Assembly (NCBI GenBank): GCA_047495785.1
Contig: JBLDXI010000021.1
Location: 930,001 to 994,000 of the forward strand
Direction of reading: 5' to 3'
Origin: Lepidodermella squamata
Taxonomy: Eukaryota; Gastrotricha
Length of the DNA stretch: 64,000 bases
The number at the start of each line of letters is the position of its first letter. The first letter of the stretch is position 1. Under the pieces are notes generated by a model. The model made no database searches. It was not told the DNA's origin and was given only the letters and a program-made list of their open reading frames with translations. Of this stretch, positions 32,230 through 42,698 are shown in pieces. The position numbers and the translations under genes are program-made.

Positions 32230-35200
32230 TCAATAGCTCAAGTTGATTATGTAAGCGTGAATGACAATTCCGGCTATGAAACAAAAGAAAGCAACGACAG
32301 CATCGAGGAATCTAATGAGTCCGCCAAATCTTAAAAGAACTCCAGGTAAGGTGTGATGCTTAAGACTCGAATAGTTTATGACCAACTCGTGACAGCAAGC
32401 TACAAGCTGATACACCACGCAGCTTGCCGTTAACCAGAACAGTCCTGTAACGTAGTCGATAAGTAAGATTCTCTGAGAAGTTTTTGCTATGTTGCTTGAA
32501 ACAGTTGACTGAGCAAGGCCCATTGTAAGCAAAACGGCCATGGAAAAACTAGGCCTATCCGGATGCATGGGCGGCATGGCAAATGAGGCAATCTCAACGA
32601 TAAAAAGGATAGCATTTGGCATGATCAAGTTGTAGACGAAAAATGAAGGATTTCGCGAGAGTGAAACAGCGAAATATACAGCGCTGGATTTAGATCCTCT
32701 GTAAATTCGAGTCGTTAGATTGACGCCTTGTCCCACGAAATTCCAGCGGTCGTGCGAGTCTAGCTCTTGAATTATAAACAACGGACTCACGAATTTCATA
32801 GCTGATACAGCTCGGTTCAAGGAAAAAACGAAGATGCATGTCTGCTTGTCGAATGGATAGTAATGCAGGTACATATTGCATGTAGCGGAGAATTTTCCAT
32901 CTTTAACCCAAAAGAAATTGATTGTCTTGTTAGGAGAGCCTTCTTTCTTTGAAGTCACTGCCGTCAAGTCTTCACCGAATTCGTAAGTGTTCTGCATGTA
33001 AACGCTCCCTGCAGCGCCATTTACGAGTCTGAAAGGAGGCGTCCATACTTCGTTACTTTGAGCGACGTATAGCTGCTCGAATGGCCGGCTCGAGAAAGGA
33101 TCCTCCGAATCGGCAGCGCAGGTCGCGATAGACCAAGCTAGCAGCAAAACACCGCTGACCGAGATAGTTTCTTCCATGATGTCCAAGTCGAAGAGTTTGT
33201 CTATTGCGAAAGCTGGCTGGACCAACAGCGGTGTTCCATCCGGCGTTGGAGGGGCGACTCTATTCGGAAGAAAATCTTCGCATTGCTCGGCGAGCTGCTT
33301 CGCCGTTACATTAGCGACGGGCAACTCTTTTGAGCCGCTGAACATCGGCATCACTTGTGCATAAATTTGCTGGGAAGATGATGCAATCTTCGAAGCCGAA
33401 CTCGCGAATGTGTCGGTATCTTCAAGCATCAAATCAATAAATAATAAGGAAGATCCAAATAGGTTTACCAAAATTTTCTGACTGCATAGAAATCCCAGGA
33501 GAGCTAGCGGGAGCATTTATGGGAGTTGAGCCCTGGATAATTCAAGAAATCAATTTTAGCTACAATTTCAGCTACAGGGTAGAAACCTCTGTTGTTGCAG
33601 TGCTTTTAGTTTCACTGAATTTTGTAGTTGACGACGTAGTCCCAATGCTAGTCGAGGATTGCGACGAGGCTGCTGAATAAAACATGGACGCAGAAGTTGA
33701 GGGGGATGCAGTTACTGTTGGAGTGGGCGTGACAGTTGAGGGTGAAGTTGGTGCATTTCCAGGAGTGGAAGAGGTCATCGGCGTAGAAGTTGGGCCACTC
33801 GAAGTTGTACTGCTTGTAGTCGAACTACTCGAAGTTGAACTGCTTGTAGTCGAACTACTCGAAGTTGAACTGCTGCCGCAATCGGTAACACTGATGGAAT
33901 GCATATCTGCAGTTAGAGGATTGGCATTGCTGCCCTCTTTGTTGCGGCATGCTACTCCGAGGTAAAGATTCGCACCACCGGTCGCACTCCCAACAGAACT
34001 GTTCATCGTGCGATTATCAATAACCCGAAGACAATAGCTTTTATCGTAGTTGCAAACATTGATTGAAATGGTTGCGTTGCGCACTCTTATTTGCCATACA
34101 GCTTTCGCCGAAGCGATGAACGAGCTCACAAAAAGCTGATTGATGACTGAAGTTGAACACCAATCTAAAGCCGGAGATCCTCCGCAACCGTTAGCAAACC
34201 ATTTCGCGGCATTTGGCGCCGGAAATAGGCCACCCATAATTCCGTTAGCCTTAAAGGCTTGGAAAAAGGTCGTTAATCCTGAGCAGCATTGTGTGAGCAT
34301 TGATCGCGTATGAATTAGAGGTTAAAATACTTACCCTGATGGCGGTCACGAGCTACCCCGTATTCATAATAGCTGGATGTATTGTAAGTCGGGTGAGTTC
34401 CGTTTGCCGGTCTTACAACGCCATTGTCGGTTGAAATGATGAAAAGGCAGCCGTAAGGCATGAATGTTGCCGAACCATCGTTGTACTTTGAGCAGTTTCC
34501 GCTGAGCTCAACGGTTACCTCGGCGTAAAAGTCTTCCGAGGCAGTGAATGGCTATAATATAGCTTGGGTATAAGGATACAAGTATATCACCAGAGTACTT
34601 ACGGATTTAGACCATAAATTGCCATTTTGGTCAGGAACAGAAGACAACAGTCTTACGGCATTCCCGTTTGGGGCTGAAGCATTCAAGTTTGATGGTGGAT
34701 AGTAATCCCAATTAACTAGATCCGCCGGACTGAAATATGACCATTCCACTCTCGGAGATCCACTCGGACAAGCAAGATCCAATGGTCTGTTCGGCGACTT
34801 GATTGCAACAGAGGTGCATTCCCAGACATCAACAGTATGCAAATCGGTATTGACATACCCTGTGTTGCTATGGGCCGCAATAATACCCAGAGACATTTCA
34901 GCAGATCCGAAAGAGTCTTGAATCGACTTTCCAAAGTTGATATTTGACAAAGTTCGAGAGCAATTTGTAGTGTTGAACAGACAAATGTCGACAGTGAGGT
35001 TCGACTGCTGCACTCGGATCTTTAACGTTGATTTTGTGATGATGTAAGAGTTGATAAAAGATGAAGTGATGGAGTAACAGAAGTCAACCATAGCAGAAGG
35101 GCAATTTGACCACCATTTACTAGCATTAGGTTCATCTCGAATAATCATTGCCATAACAGCACTATACTTTGTGTCCACGAAGACGTTGAAACCTTAAATA

Positions 35201-35728
35201 TGGTAAGAGAATTCTCTAATTTCTAGTTTCAGGTTAATGTATTTATGCCAACCGATGTGATCCTGCCTTGAGATACCGTACTCGTAAGGCGACATGTAGT
35301 TTAATTTGCCACTTGCTGGTCTGACTATTCCATTTTTGTTGGAAATAGAAACAGCGTAGCCGTAAGGGAGGCTGAAGAAGTTAGCCATTGATACTGTGAC
35401 TTCAATGTAAAAGTCGTCCAGCTTGAAAGGCTATTTAAATCATATTCTTAGGACCATTTTAGAAGGAAACAGCGAACAAACAAACATTTTTTGCCCACAT
35501 TGTACCGCTTTGAGAGTATGATTGCGACACCAATCTCACTGTTCCGGCGGGTTGGGACGTATTCAGCAAATCTATCGGTGGATAGTATTGCCACTTGGAT
35601 GATAAATCCGATAGTCCCTGGAATGAAAGATCTGGGCGATATTGGCCGCTATTACAGGTCAGCGAGCTTTGCCCTTCTACTGAATAGAGATTCACTGTTG
35701 TCAGAAGAATTCAAATTTTCGACAGCAT
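32230..35728 (-). CDS. Lectin-lectin-stalk-Cys-loop channel, copy A (start region disputed)
   Basis: Seven exons: 35486-35728, 35253-35430, 34603-35192, 34335-34551, 33587-34278, 33469-33532, 32230-33419; introns 51-60 bp; about 1,057 codons. Two L-type-lectin-like domains (WQYYPP, GTVRLVSQ..SGTMW, PFKLDDFYIEV, GFNVFVDTKYS; then WDYYPP, AVRLLSS, DFYAEVTVEL) are followed by a Ser/Thr stalk (about 535-660) containing a 30-bp tandem repeat, then a Cys-loop channel: CNMYLHYYPFDKQTC (C-x13-C), M1, M2 with Asp -1', Arg 0' and Leu 9', M3, a loop of only about 30 residues, and M4. The only in-frame upstream ATG (35728) is followed five codons later by TGA (35711-35713) in what should be the signal peptide. 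Either the start lies in an unseen exon or this copy is disabled. Confidence 0.75.
33801..33873 (-). repeat. 30-bp tandem repeat in the copy A stalk
   Basis: Two full 30-bp units (33801-33830, 33831-33860) and a partial one, encoding a ten-residue Ser/Thr repeat of the stalk. Indicates recent length change of the mucin-like region. Confidence 0.85.
35711..35713 (-). other. In-frame TGA near the start of copy A
   Basis: Reading from the ATG at 35728, the sequence gives MLSKI, then TGA, then ILLTTVNLYSVEG and the mature lectin domain. The other copies have an uninterrupted hydrophobic leader in this position. Could be a nonsense mutation, a sequencing error or evidence that translation begins elsewhere. 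Confidence 0.6.
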
Positions 35729-36284
35729 TTTGAAATGTACTCAATTTTAAATTTCGCTTTACTGAACATCAGCCTACAGGTTTTCGTAGGTTTCAAACTT
35801 TTTTCGACTAAATTGCCAACTTGTAAGCGACTTTCGAATCATTAATTATTAATGCTCTTGTACGTTTTTCGTAATGCTCTTTGTTCTAATTCAAGCTGTT
35901 TATCCAGTCCTTTGACAGCGATCACAATTTCCAGGACCGAACGCTATCCTATCACAGAAATAATACGACCCAAGCGATCAATAAATGAGTGGATTACTCG
36001 CCGTGGGTAGCGACACGCGTAAAATTTCAGATTTCCATAAAGCAGGACAATTTTACCATGAGCTGAATTTCGTCACGAGAGATAAAGCTTCCAATGTCAA
36101 GTTATTTTGTCTAGAGGGCTTGAGTCCTGAAATAGGCCATGTCAAATTTTATTCAACTCAGGAGAGAACGAAAAGAGGGTTCCAAACTTTTTGCTTGACA
36201 CAAGCTCACGCGTTTCCACGGCGAGTTCGACAACATATTGAAACTTCGAATTTAAGAGCTAGCTTTTAGAAAGGTTTCAGGTCG
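35729..36284. other. Intergenic between copies A and B
   Basis: Contains a minus-strand AATAAA (36148-36153) about 130 bp after the copy B stop. No gene supported. Confidence 0.45.
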
Positions 36285-37992
36285 TTAGTAGTCAAGATAG
36301 GTCTGATCTCTAAGACTGACCATGTAGGCGTGAATAGTGAAACCAGCACAAAAACACAGGAAACCAACAGCAAAATCTAGAATCCTGACCAAGCCACCCA
36401 TTTTTTGCCAGAAACTTGCGTTTACCAAATCGCTCACTGAATCTGTAGAAGCCATCAATTCATGGCAACAAGCTACCAGTTGGTAGACAACACAACTAGC
36501 AGTCAACCAGAAGAGGGAAGTGACGTAATCGATCAGAAAAATCCGCTGAGATGTTTTGGCAACGTTGCTAGCTACCGTCGATTGAGTGACACCCATCGTA
36601 AGCAAAACTGCCATCGAAAACGCCGGGCGATCTGGGTGCATAGGCGGCATGACAAACGAAGCTATTTCAACGAAGAACAACACTGCATTCGGCATGATAA
36701 GATTGAATGTGAAAAACGAAGGATTTCGTGTCAAAGTGATGCCAAAATAGACAGAGCTAGTCCTTGCCCCTTTATAAATAATCTCCGAAATGTTGTAACC
36801 ATGACCATGAACCCGCCACCTGTCTTGAGATTCCTGCTCTTGGAACACGAATATCGGAGTAGCGAACTTGACCAGTGATGCTGCTCGGTTTAGCGAGAAT
36901 TGAAAGAAACAGGTTTGACGATCGAACGGGTAGTAAAGCATGGTCATTTTACATGCGGCGGAGAATTGGCCATCTTTAAGCCAGAAAAACTGAATGGTTT
37001 CATTCGGGTTAGTTTCTCGTTTCGACGTTACCGCCGTAAGGTCATCACCGAACAGTTCTGTAGCCTGAAGATAGATGCTTCCGCTATCTCCGTTGACAAG
37101 CCGTAATGGCGGGGTCCAAACGTCCCTACTATCTGCAACATACAACTGTTCGACAGGCTTTTTCGCAAAAACTTCGTTGCTATCAGCTGGGCATGTCATT
37201 ACTGTCCATGTCATCAAAAGAGTACCGCTGACTGAAATCGTTTCAGCGACCATGTCTAGATCGTAAAGCTTGTCGATAGCGAATGCTGGTTTGATAACAA
37301 GAGGGGATTTATCTGGAGTGGACGGGGCAGCTCGCGTCGGTAGGAAATCGCCACATTCTTCAGCGAGTTCCCTCGCCGTAGATTTAGCAAAAGGTAGATC
37401 GTTAGATACATCGAATACTGACATCATGAGACCATAAACTCGCTGAGAAGAGCTATCGTCTCTGCTGACATCCTGTTCGAACTTGGTCAGATCTGATAAG
37501 AAAAGCGCCAAATAAGCTACAACTTATATCTGGTGTCAAGCTTCCTACCGAACGAATCGGTCATCATTGACATCGAAATTTTCGCATTTGACCGCTGTAC
37601 CTGAAGCAATTAATTTTAACCTGGGTGTCAACATTTGAGCGCAAAATAACATACGGTCTTCGTGTCACGTAGTATTGATACAGTAACACGCTGCGTAGCC
37701 TAGAATGAAACAATTGAAATTGAGCAGTTGATATCATTCGATTATGAAGCTACAAAAATTACATCGGGTTTATTCTGAAAATAAAACTAAATACGTTTTT
37801 GGAAACCAAATTAAATTATACCTGGCTCGTATCCACCGAAGTAAGCGTCGACAATTCTAGTGAAGAAGTTGTCTCTGCCGTACTCTGGGTCGCAGTGGTA
37901 GAATTTTCCTGTCCGATCGCGAAAGGCAAACATGACAGTACTATTATTGCAGCCCGAAGCTTGATCGTCAACTTTTTCCCCAATCTATACAT
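36285..37992 (-). CDS. Cys-loop channel lacking lectin domains, copy B
   Basis: Exons 37822-37992, 37549-37600, 36285-37492; introns 221 and 56 bp; 476 aa. Exon 1 gives a signal peptide (core AAIIVLSCLPFAIGQ) and a short Ser/Thr stretch (STTATQSTAETTSS). The 52-nt second exon ends MMTDSF, equivalent to STDNF and NTDNF in the relatives. The third exon is a full channel subunit: AFAIDKLYDLDMVAETISVSG, CKMTMLYYPFDRQTC, M1-M3, a short loop and M4. No lectin domains are found in the 221-bp intron or in the 0.6 kb upstream. It may be a lectin-free partner subunit of the same channels, arisen by loss of the lectin exons after tandem duplication, or it may be the ancestral form. Confidence 0.8.
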
Positions 37993-38596
37993 TCAGCAAT
38001 TCCTGTTTCTCTTGGAACAATCAAAATGCAAGTGCGCGCCCCTGCACCTGTTGTTGGCAGAATTTGTCCTTATGCCGAGAATAACAAAACAGTACTCACG
38101 TCACTCATAACTTATTCCGCAAAGTCAGTCAACATCGCGCAAAACTAGAACGCTTCAGAATTTAGACCAACAAATAAGACCATCTCGTACATTTCCAATG
38201 TCGAACATAACATTATAAATAATCGCACTCGTCTGCACGTATAGAAACGTTGAACCCCAAGGTTGAGCAGTTCGAGTCAAGTTCGAATCGAGAACTAGCG
38301 GGGACATGTATCTCTATAAAGACGAACACAATAATTCAGATAATCGATTAGAACCAAAGCCACAGTTCCAAATATTGAGAGTTATGGTCAGTTATGTATA
38401 ATGATGCTTGGGAATATCGCCTGCCTGTCACTGAGGATTAATTGGGGGTTTTCAAGGTTCGGCACTGTGTGGTTTGAGCAAGAATAACTTGAATAAGACT
38501 CAGTAGATTTTACTACCAGATTTATTACCACGAAAAATAAGCATATAAGCGAAGTGCTATACAACAATAGCTAATGATAACTGTTATCTCTTTATA
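37993..38596. other. Intergenic between copies B and C1
   Basis: Upstream region of copy B. A minus-strand AATAAA (38521-38526) lies 71 bp after the copy C1 stop. No lectin-like exon was found here on the minus strand. Confidence 0.5.
38521..38526 (-). terminator. Polyadenylation signal of copy C1
   Basis: AATAAA on the minus strand, 71 bp after the stop codon at 38597. Confidence 0.55.
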
Positions 38597-41500
38597 TTAA
38601 CCCTGCAATTGATCGATTTGGCGAGATTGATTGCTCATATTGATTAGATAAGCGTGAACAACGCATCCGGCGCTGAAGCACATGAAAGAGACCACTGCGT
38701 CAAGGAACCTCGTGAAACCCCCGATCCTCATGACAGCCATTGGGTAGAGAACGGCAATCTGCTCATCATCAGCCATGGCCAGTTCATGGCAACAAGCTAC
38801 AAGCTGATAGACTACGCAGCTCGCTGTCAACCAGAACATCGCTGATATGTAATCAACCAGGAAAATTCTCTGAGATGTTTTAGCAACATTGCTTGAAACT
38901 ATGGATTGAGTAACTCCCATAGCTAACAACACAGCCATTGAGAATGCAGGTCGGTCTGGATGGATCGGTGGCATCGCAAAAGAGCTTATTTCAACGAGAA
39001 GAAGCACAGCGTTCGGCATGATCAAATTGAACATGTAGAAAGAAGGGTTCCTAGTCAAGGTCACGCCAAAGTAAACTGCACTCGTCTGTGCGCCTTTGTA
39101 GTTCACATTCGAGATGTTGTAAGCCGATCCATAAACAGTCCATCGATCTTGAGGTTCCAATTCTTGCATCATGAAAATAGGCGACGTGAATTTGATCATA
39201 GAAGCAGCTCGATTCAGGGAAAATTGAAAGAAGCAAGTTTGCCGATCAAACGGGTAGAACTGAAGATCCATCCCGCAAGATGCGGAGAATTTCCCATCTT
39301 TAAGCCAGAAAAATTGCAACGTTCGATTCGGCGAGTTTTCTTTCTTTGAAGTAACAGCTGTTAGATCGTCACCGAATAAAGGCGTCTTCTGCATGTACAG
39401 ATTTCCATATGCCCCATTCACCAGCCTGAATTGCGGCGTCCAGACCTGCCCAGTTTCAGACACGAAAAGCCGTTCATAGGCGCGTTTAGTGAACAGGTCA
39501 GAGCTGTTAGCGGGGCATGTATTTACCGTCCAAGTTAGGAGGAATGTGCCGCTGACAGAGATGGTGCCCTCAATTATGTCGAGGTCAAAAAGTTTATCAA
39601 TAGCGAAAGCTGGCCGAACTACGAACGCAGAGTTGTCATAAGTCGGCGGGGCTGCTCTTTCGGGGTTGAAATCATCGCACTGCTCTGTCAACTGTTTCGC
39701 ATTTAGCGGCGAATCTGGCAAATCGTATGGCATATCGAAAATAGTCATGAAAATGGCGTATATCTTTTGGGTCGAGGATTCGACTTTTTCTTTGAATTTT
39801 TCGAAAGCTCCGACATCTAAAGGCTTTACTCATAGAAATAAAGACATGGGCGTAAAAAATCTTACCAAAATTATCAGTGGACATGAGCAAAACTTGCGTT
39901 GGTTTGCCACCACCGCTTAGCTGTTAACAAAATCTAGTTAGCCTTCGAGTGAAAAGTTTAAAATCCTGCTTACAGTTATGCTAGGTGTAGTCTCCAACAC
40001 ATCACTGGGCGCTGGAAACGTACTCGTAGTTTCGACAGTAGTTGTAGACGAGCTTTCTGTGGCCTGGCTTGTAGATGTGCTCAAGGTAGTTGTTGCCGAT
40101 GAAGTAGACGTTGACGTGGGTGAAGTTGACGTGGGTATAGTTGACGTGGGTTTCAAGGAACAGTCGTAAGTTTTCACTTCATGGATTTCAGCTGTGATCG
40201 GATTTGAACTGCCTCCGTTTCTGTTTCGGCAACCGATTCCGACGTACAGTGGTGTTGAGTTGAAAGCGCTCATCAATGAATCACTGAGAGTCACGTTTTC
40301 TATTATTCTTTTACAGTATGTCTTGTCAAAGTTGCAGACATTAATGGAAAGGGATTGCTTCTTGACGCGAATTTGCCAAGTTGATCTCGTTTGTAAGAGG
40401 AAAGAGCTGGCGAACAGTTGCGTAATGACCTCTGGAGAACAAAAGTCCATCGGCACAGAAGCAGCGCAGCCATTGGCCCACCATTTCGTCCCATTTGGGA
40501 CTTTAAACACCGACCCCATGATACCATTGGCCTTGTACCCTTGGAAGAAAATTGTAATTCCTGGCGGAACACAGGATGAACATCAGTAAGAAAGCGAAGT
40601 CACATGGATGATCCTACCTTGATGTAGGTAACGCGCGATGCCGAAATCCCAATATTCAGACAAGTAACTGGCGTGGCTTCCACTTGGTGGACGGATTATG
40701 CTTTCATTATTAGAAAGCACAAACAAACAACCATAGGGCCAATAAGTTATGGTAACGCCGGTCAACAGAGAGCTGTTTCCAGAAATTTGCTGGGTGAACT
40801 CGACATAAAAATCATCAAGAATAGAAAATGGCTAGATAACAGAAAGAGTTGAACGATTTTCGAAGAATGTTCACGCTAAAACAACCGTTTTCGCCCACAT
40901 GTCACCATCTTGATCCATAACCGACGAAAGGAGTCTCAGGCTATTTCCATTTGGGGAAGTCTGATTGATGTTCCACGGTGGATAGTAGTCCCATCTTGCA
41001 AGGTCTGAAGTTGATGAGTAGCTCCACTCCGATCGAGGTGTTCCGTCGGGGCAGCTTATTTCATCAATGCTACTTGGCGAAGAAAGGAGCGAGGTTCCAC
41101 AGTCCCAAACATCCAATGAGTATATATCGACATTTGCGTAACCTGAGCTGCCTTGAGTGGCGGCTAAACCTAACCGCATATCAGCCGATTGAAAAGATGA
41201 CTGGATAGATTCCGCGAAAGTCGCATTTTGTTCGGCGATAATGCAATCTGTCGTATTGAACAGGCAAATCTCAGCCGAGAGCGCAGTCTGTTGCATGCGG
41301 ATTTTAATCGTGGCTTTTGTTTTGAGATATTTGTCAACAGCTAATTGATCCATTGAGATGCATTGGTCGATGCTCGATGACGGACAAGCGGCGCCCCAGG
41401 CAGTCGGGTTTCCATCGGTTTTTATGAAGTTTGCTGAGATGTAATTGTTTGATGCATCAAGTCGTATGTTAAATCCTGAATTAAATCAATATAATCATAG

Positions 41501-42033
41501 GTATTATTTAATCTCTAGTTTAGTCTTGTGGTTCCGTTTACCAATATGGTCTGGTGACGATATCCCATAATCATAAGCCATACCATAACCGAGTTCGCCT
41601 GAGACCGGCCGAACTATGCCATTTAGATTTGTCACCACTATTCCATAGCTGGCTGGGCTTCCGGAAATGTTTTCCATGGAGATAGCTAGTTCCAAGTAGA
41701 AATCGTCCAATTTGAACGGCTGAAAAATAGTATTGATAAAATAGTAAGGCAAAGAATAAACACCAAACTCACCACATTGGACCACATGGCGCCATTTTGA
41801 TTGTTCGACGTTGATAGCAAGCGGACGGTACCAGTTACTTGATTCGTATTATCGATACCAATAGGGGGATAATATGTCCACTTGACTCCTAAGTCTGAAG
41901 TGTCTCGATAGGACAGTTGGGCCTGATATTGGCTGCCACTGCATGAAAAGATAGCTTCGTTCGGAGCCGGGAAAAAGACCAAAGCTGATATGGCCAAATG
42001 AGCAAATTTAACGATGAAGAGGAGCATTCTCAT
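38597..42033 (-). CDS. Lectin-lectin-stalk-Cys-loop channel, copy C1
   Basis: Seven exons: 41773-42033, 41542-41719, 40886-41475, 40618-40831, 39974-40560, 39866-39920, 38597-39816; introns 49-66 bp; 1,034 aa from the ATG at 42033 (an in-frame ATG at 42102 is possible). Signal peptide core MLLFIVKFAHLAISALVFF. Lectin-like domain 1 spans about 30-285 (WTYYPP, GTVRLLSTS, NGAMW, PFKLDDFYLELAIS, DHIG, IKIRMQQTALSAEICLF, MRLGLAA, LDVWDC); domain 2 about 295-530 (WDYYPP, LRLLSSVMDQDGDMW, LDDFYVEF, IARYLHQG, WQIRVKKQSLSINVC, LYVGIGC). A short Thr/Ser stalk with a TSPTST-type repeat leads to the channel (about 640-1034) with CGMDLQFYPFDRQTC and M2 carrying Asp -1', Arg 0', Leu 9'. No CC pair in loop C, so not an alpha-type acetylcholine receptor by that mark. 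Confidence 0.85.
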
Positions 42034-42698
42034 CGATGTCGAGAAATGGAGGATTTTATTGTCTTGTTTTTTTCTTAGTAGGTAGCGCATTGAATATTTC
42101 ACGCTGCGACCGCGTGCTCTATTTTGAAACTTTGACGATCCACATCAATTGACGTCGCGAGCTAAGAGCGGATCGAACTATCGAACGAGGACGTAGCGAT
42201 AGCTCAGAATCTATGCTCTTGACGACGAACGGAGGATTGATAGCGTACTGAATATTCAAGTCTTTATGAGCTATGAATGGAGGTCGCGTAGTTCAAATTT
42301 CTCTTAGCGCCCATATTTTTCAAACAAACTATCTGGGACATTGTTGGAATGTCACCGCCAAACTTCGTTTGAGAAGCTAATGACATCTGCAGTGGAAAAT
42401 GCATACAAATAGAACGCCCACCGTCGTGTCGATTATGTCCACTATCCACAATTACGATTTTTTACGACATTGACAGTCGTCAATAAAAATCGTGGGAGTG
42501 CTGGTATGTCTTATTTATTATGATGCTCGTTCGAAAACAAAAAAAACAATATTAAGATTTATTTCCAAAACTGTCCACTTTTCAACGAAGCAAAACTCAA
42601 AGATATGTAAAGCGTTTTTATCTTTTGACAATGTTTGAACTGTGCGAACGAAAAACGCCACTTTAGAGACCACTGCGTCCTAGGATTAATGTATGATG
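42034..42698. other. Intergenic between copies C1 and C2
   Basis: Minus-strand AATAAA at 42558-42563 belongs to copy C2 (136 bp after its stop). Otherwise presumed promoter of copy C1; no clear TATA. Confidence 0.45.

Noticed and set aside
35985-36269. 94-codon plus-strand frame between channel copies
   Set aside because: Lies in the likely 3' UTR of copy B on the other strand and has no recognisable content.
37493-37821. Hidden lectin exons in the first introns of copy B
   Set aside because: The 221-bp and 56-bp introns contain no lectin-like reading on the minus strand.
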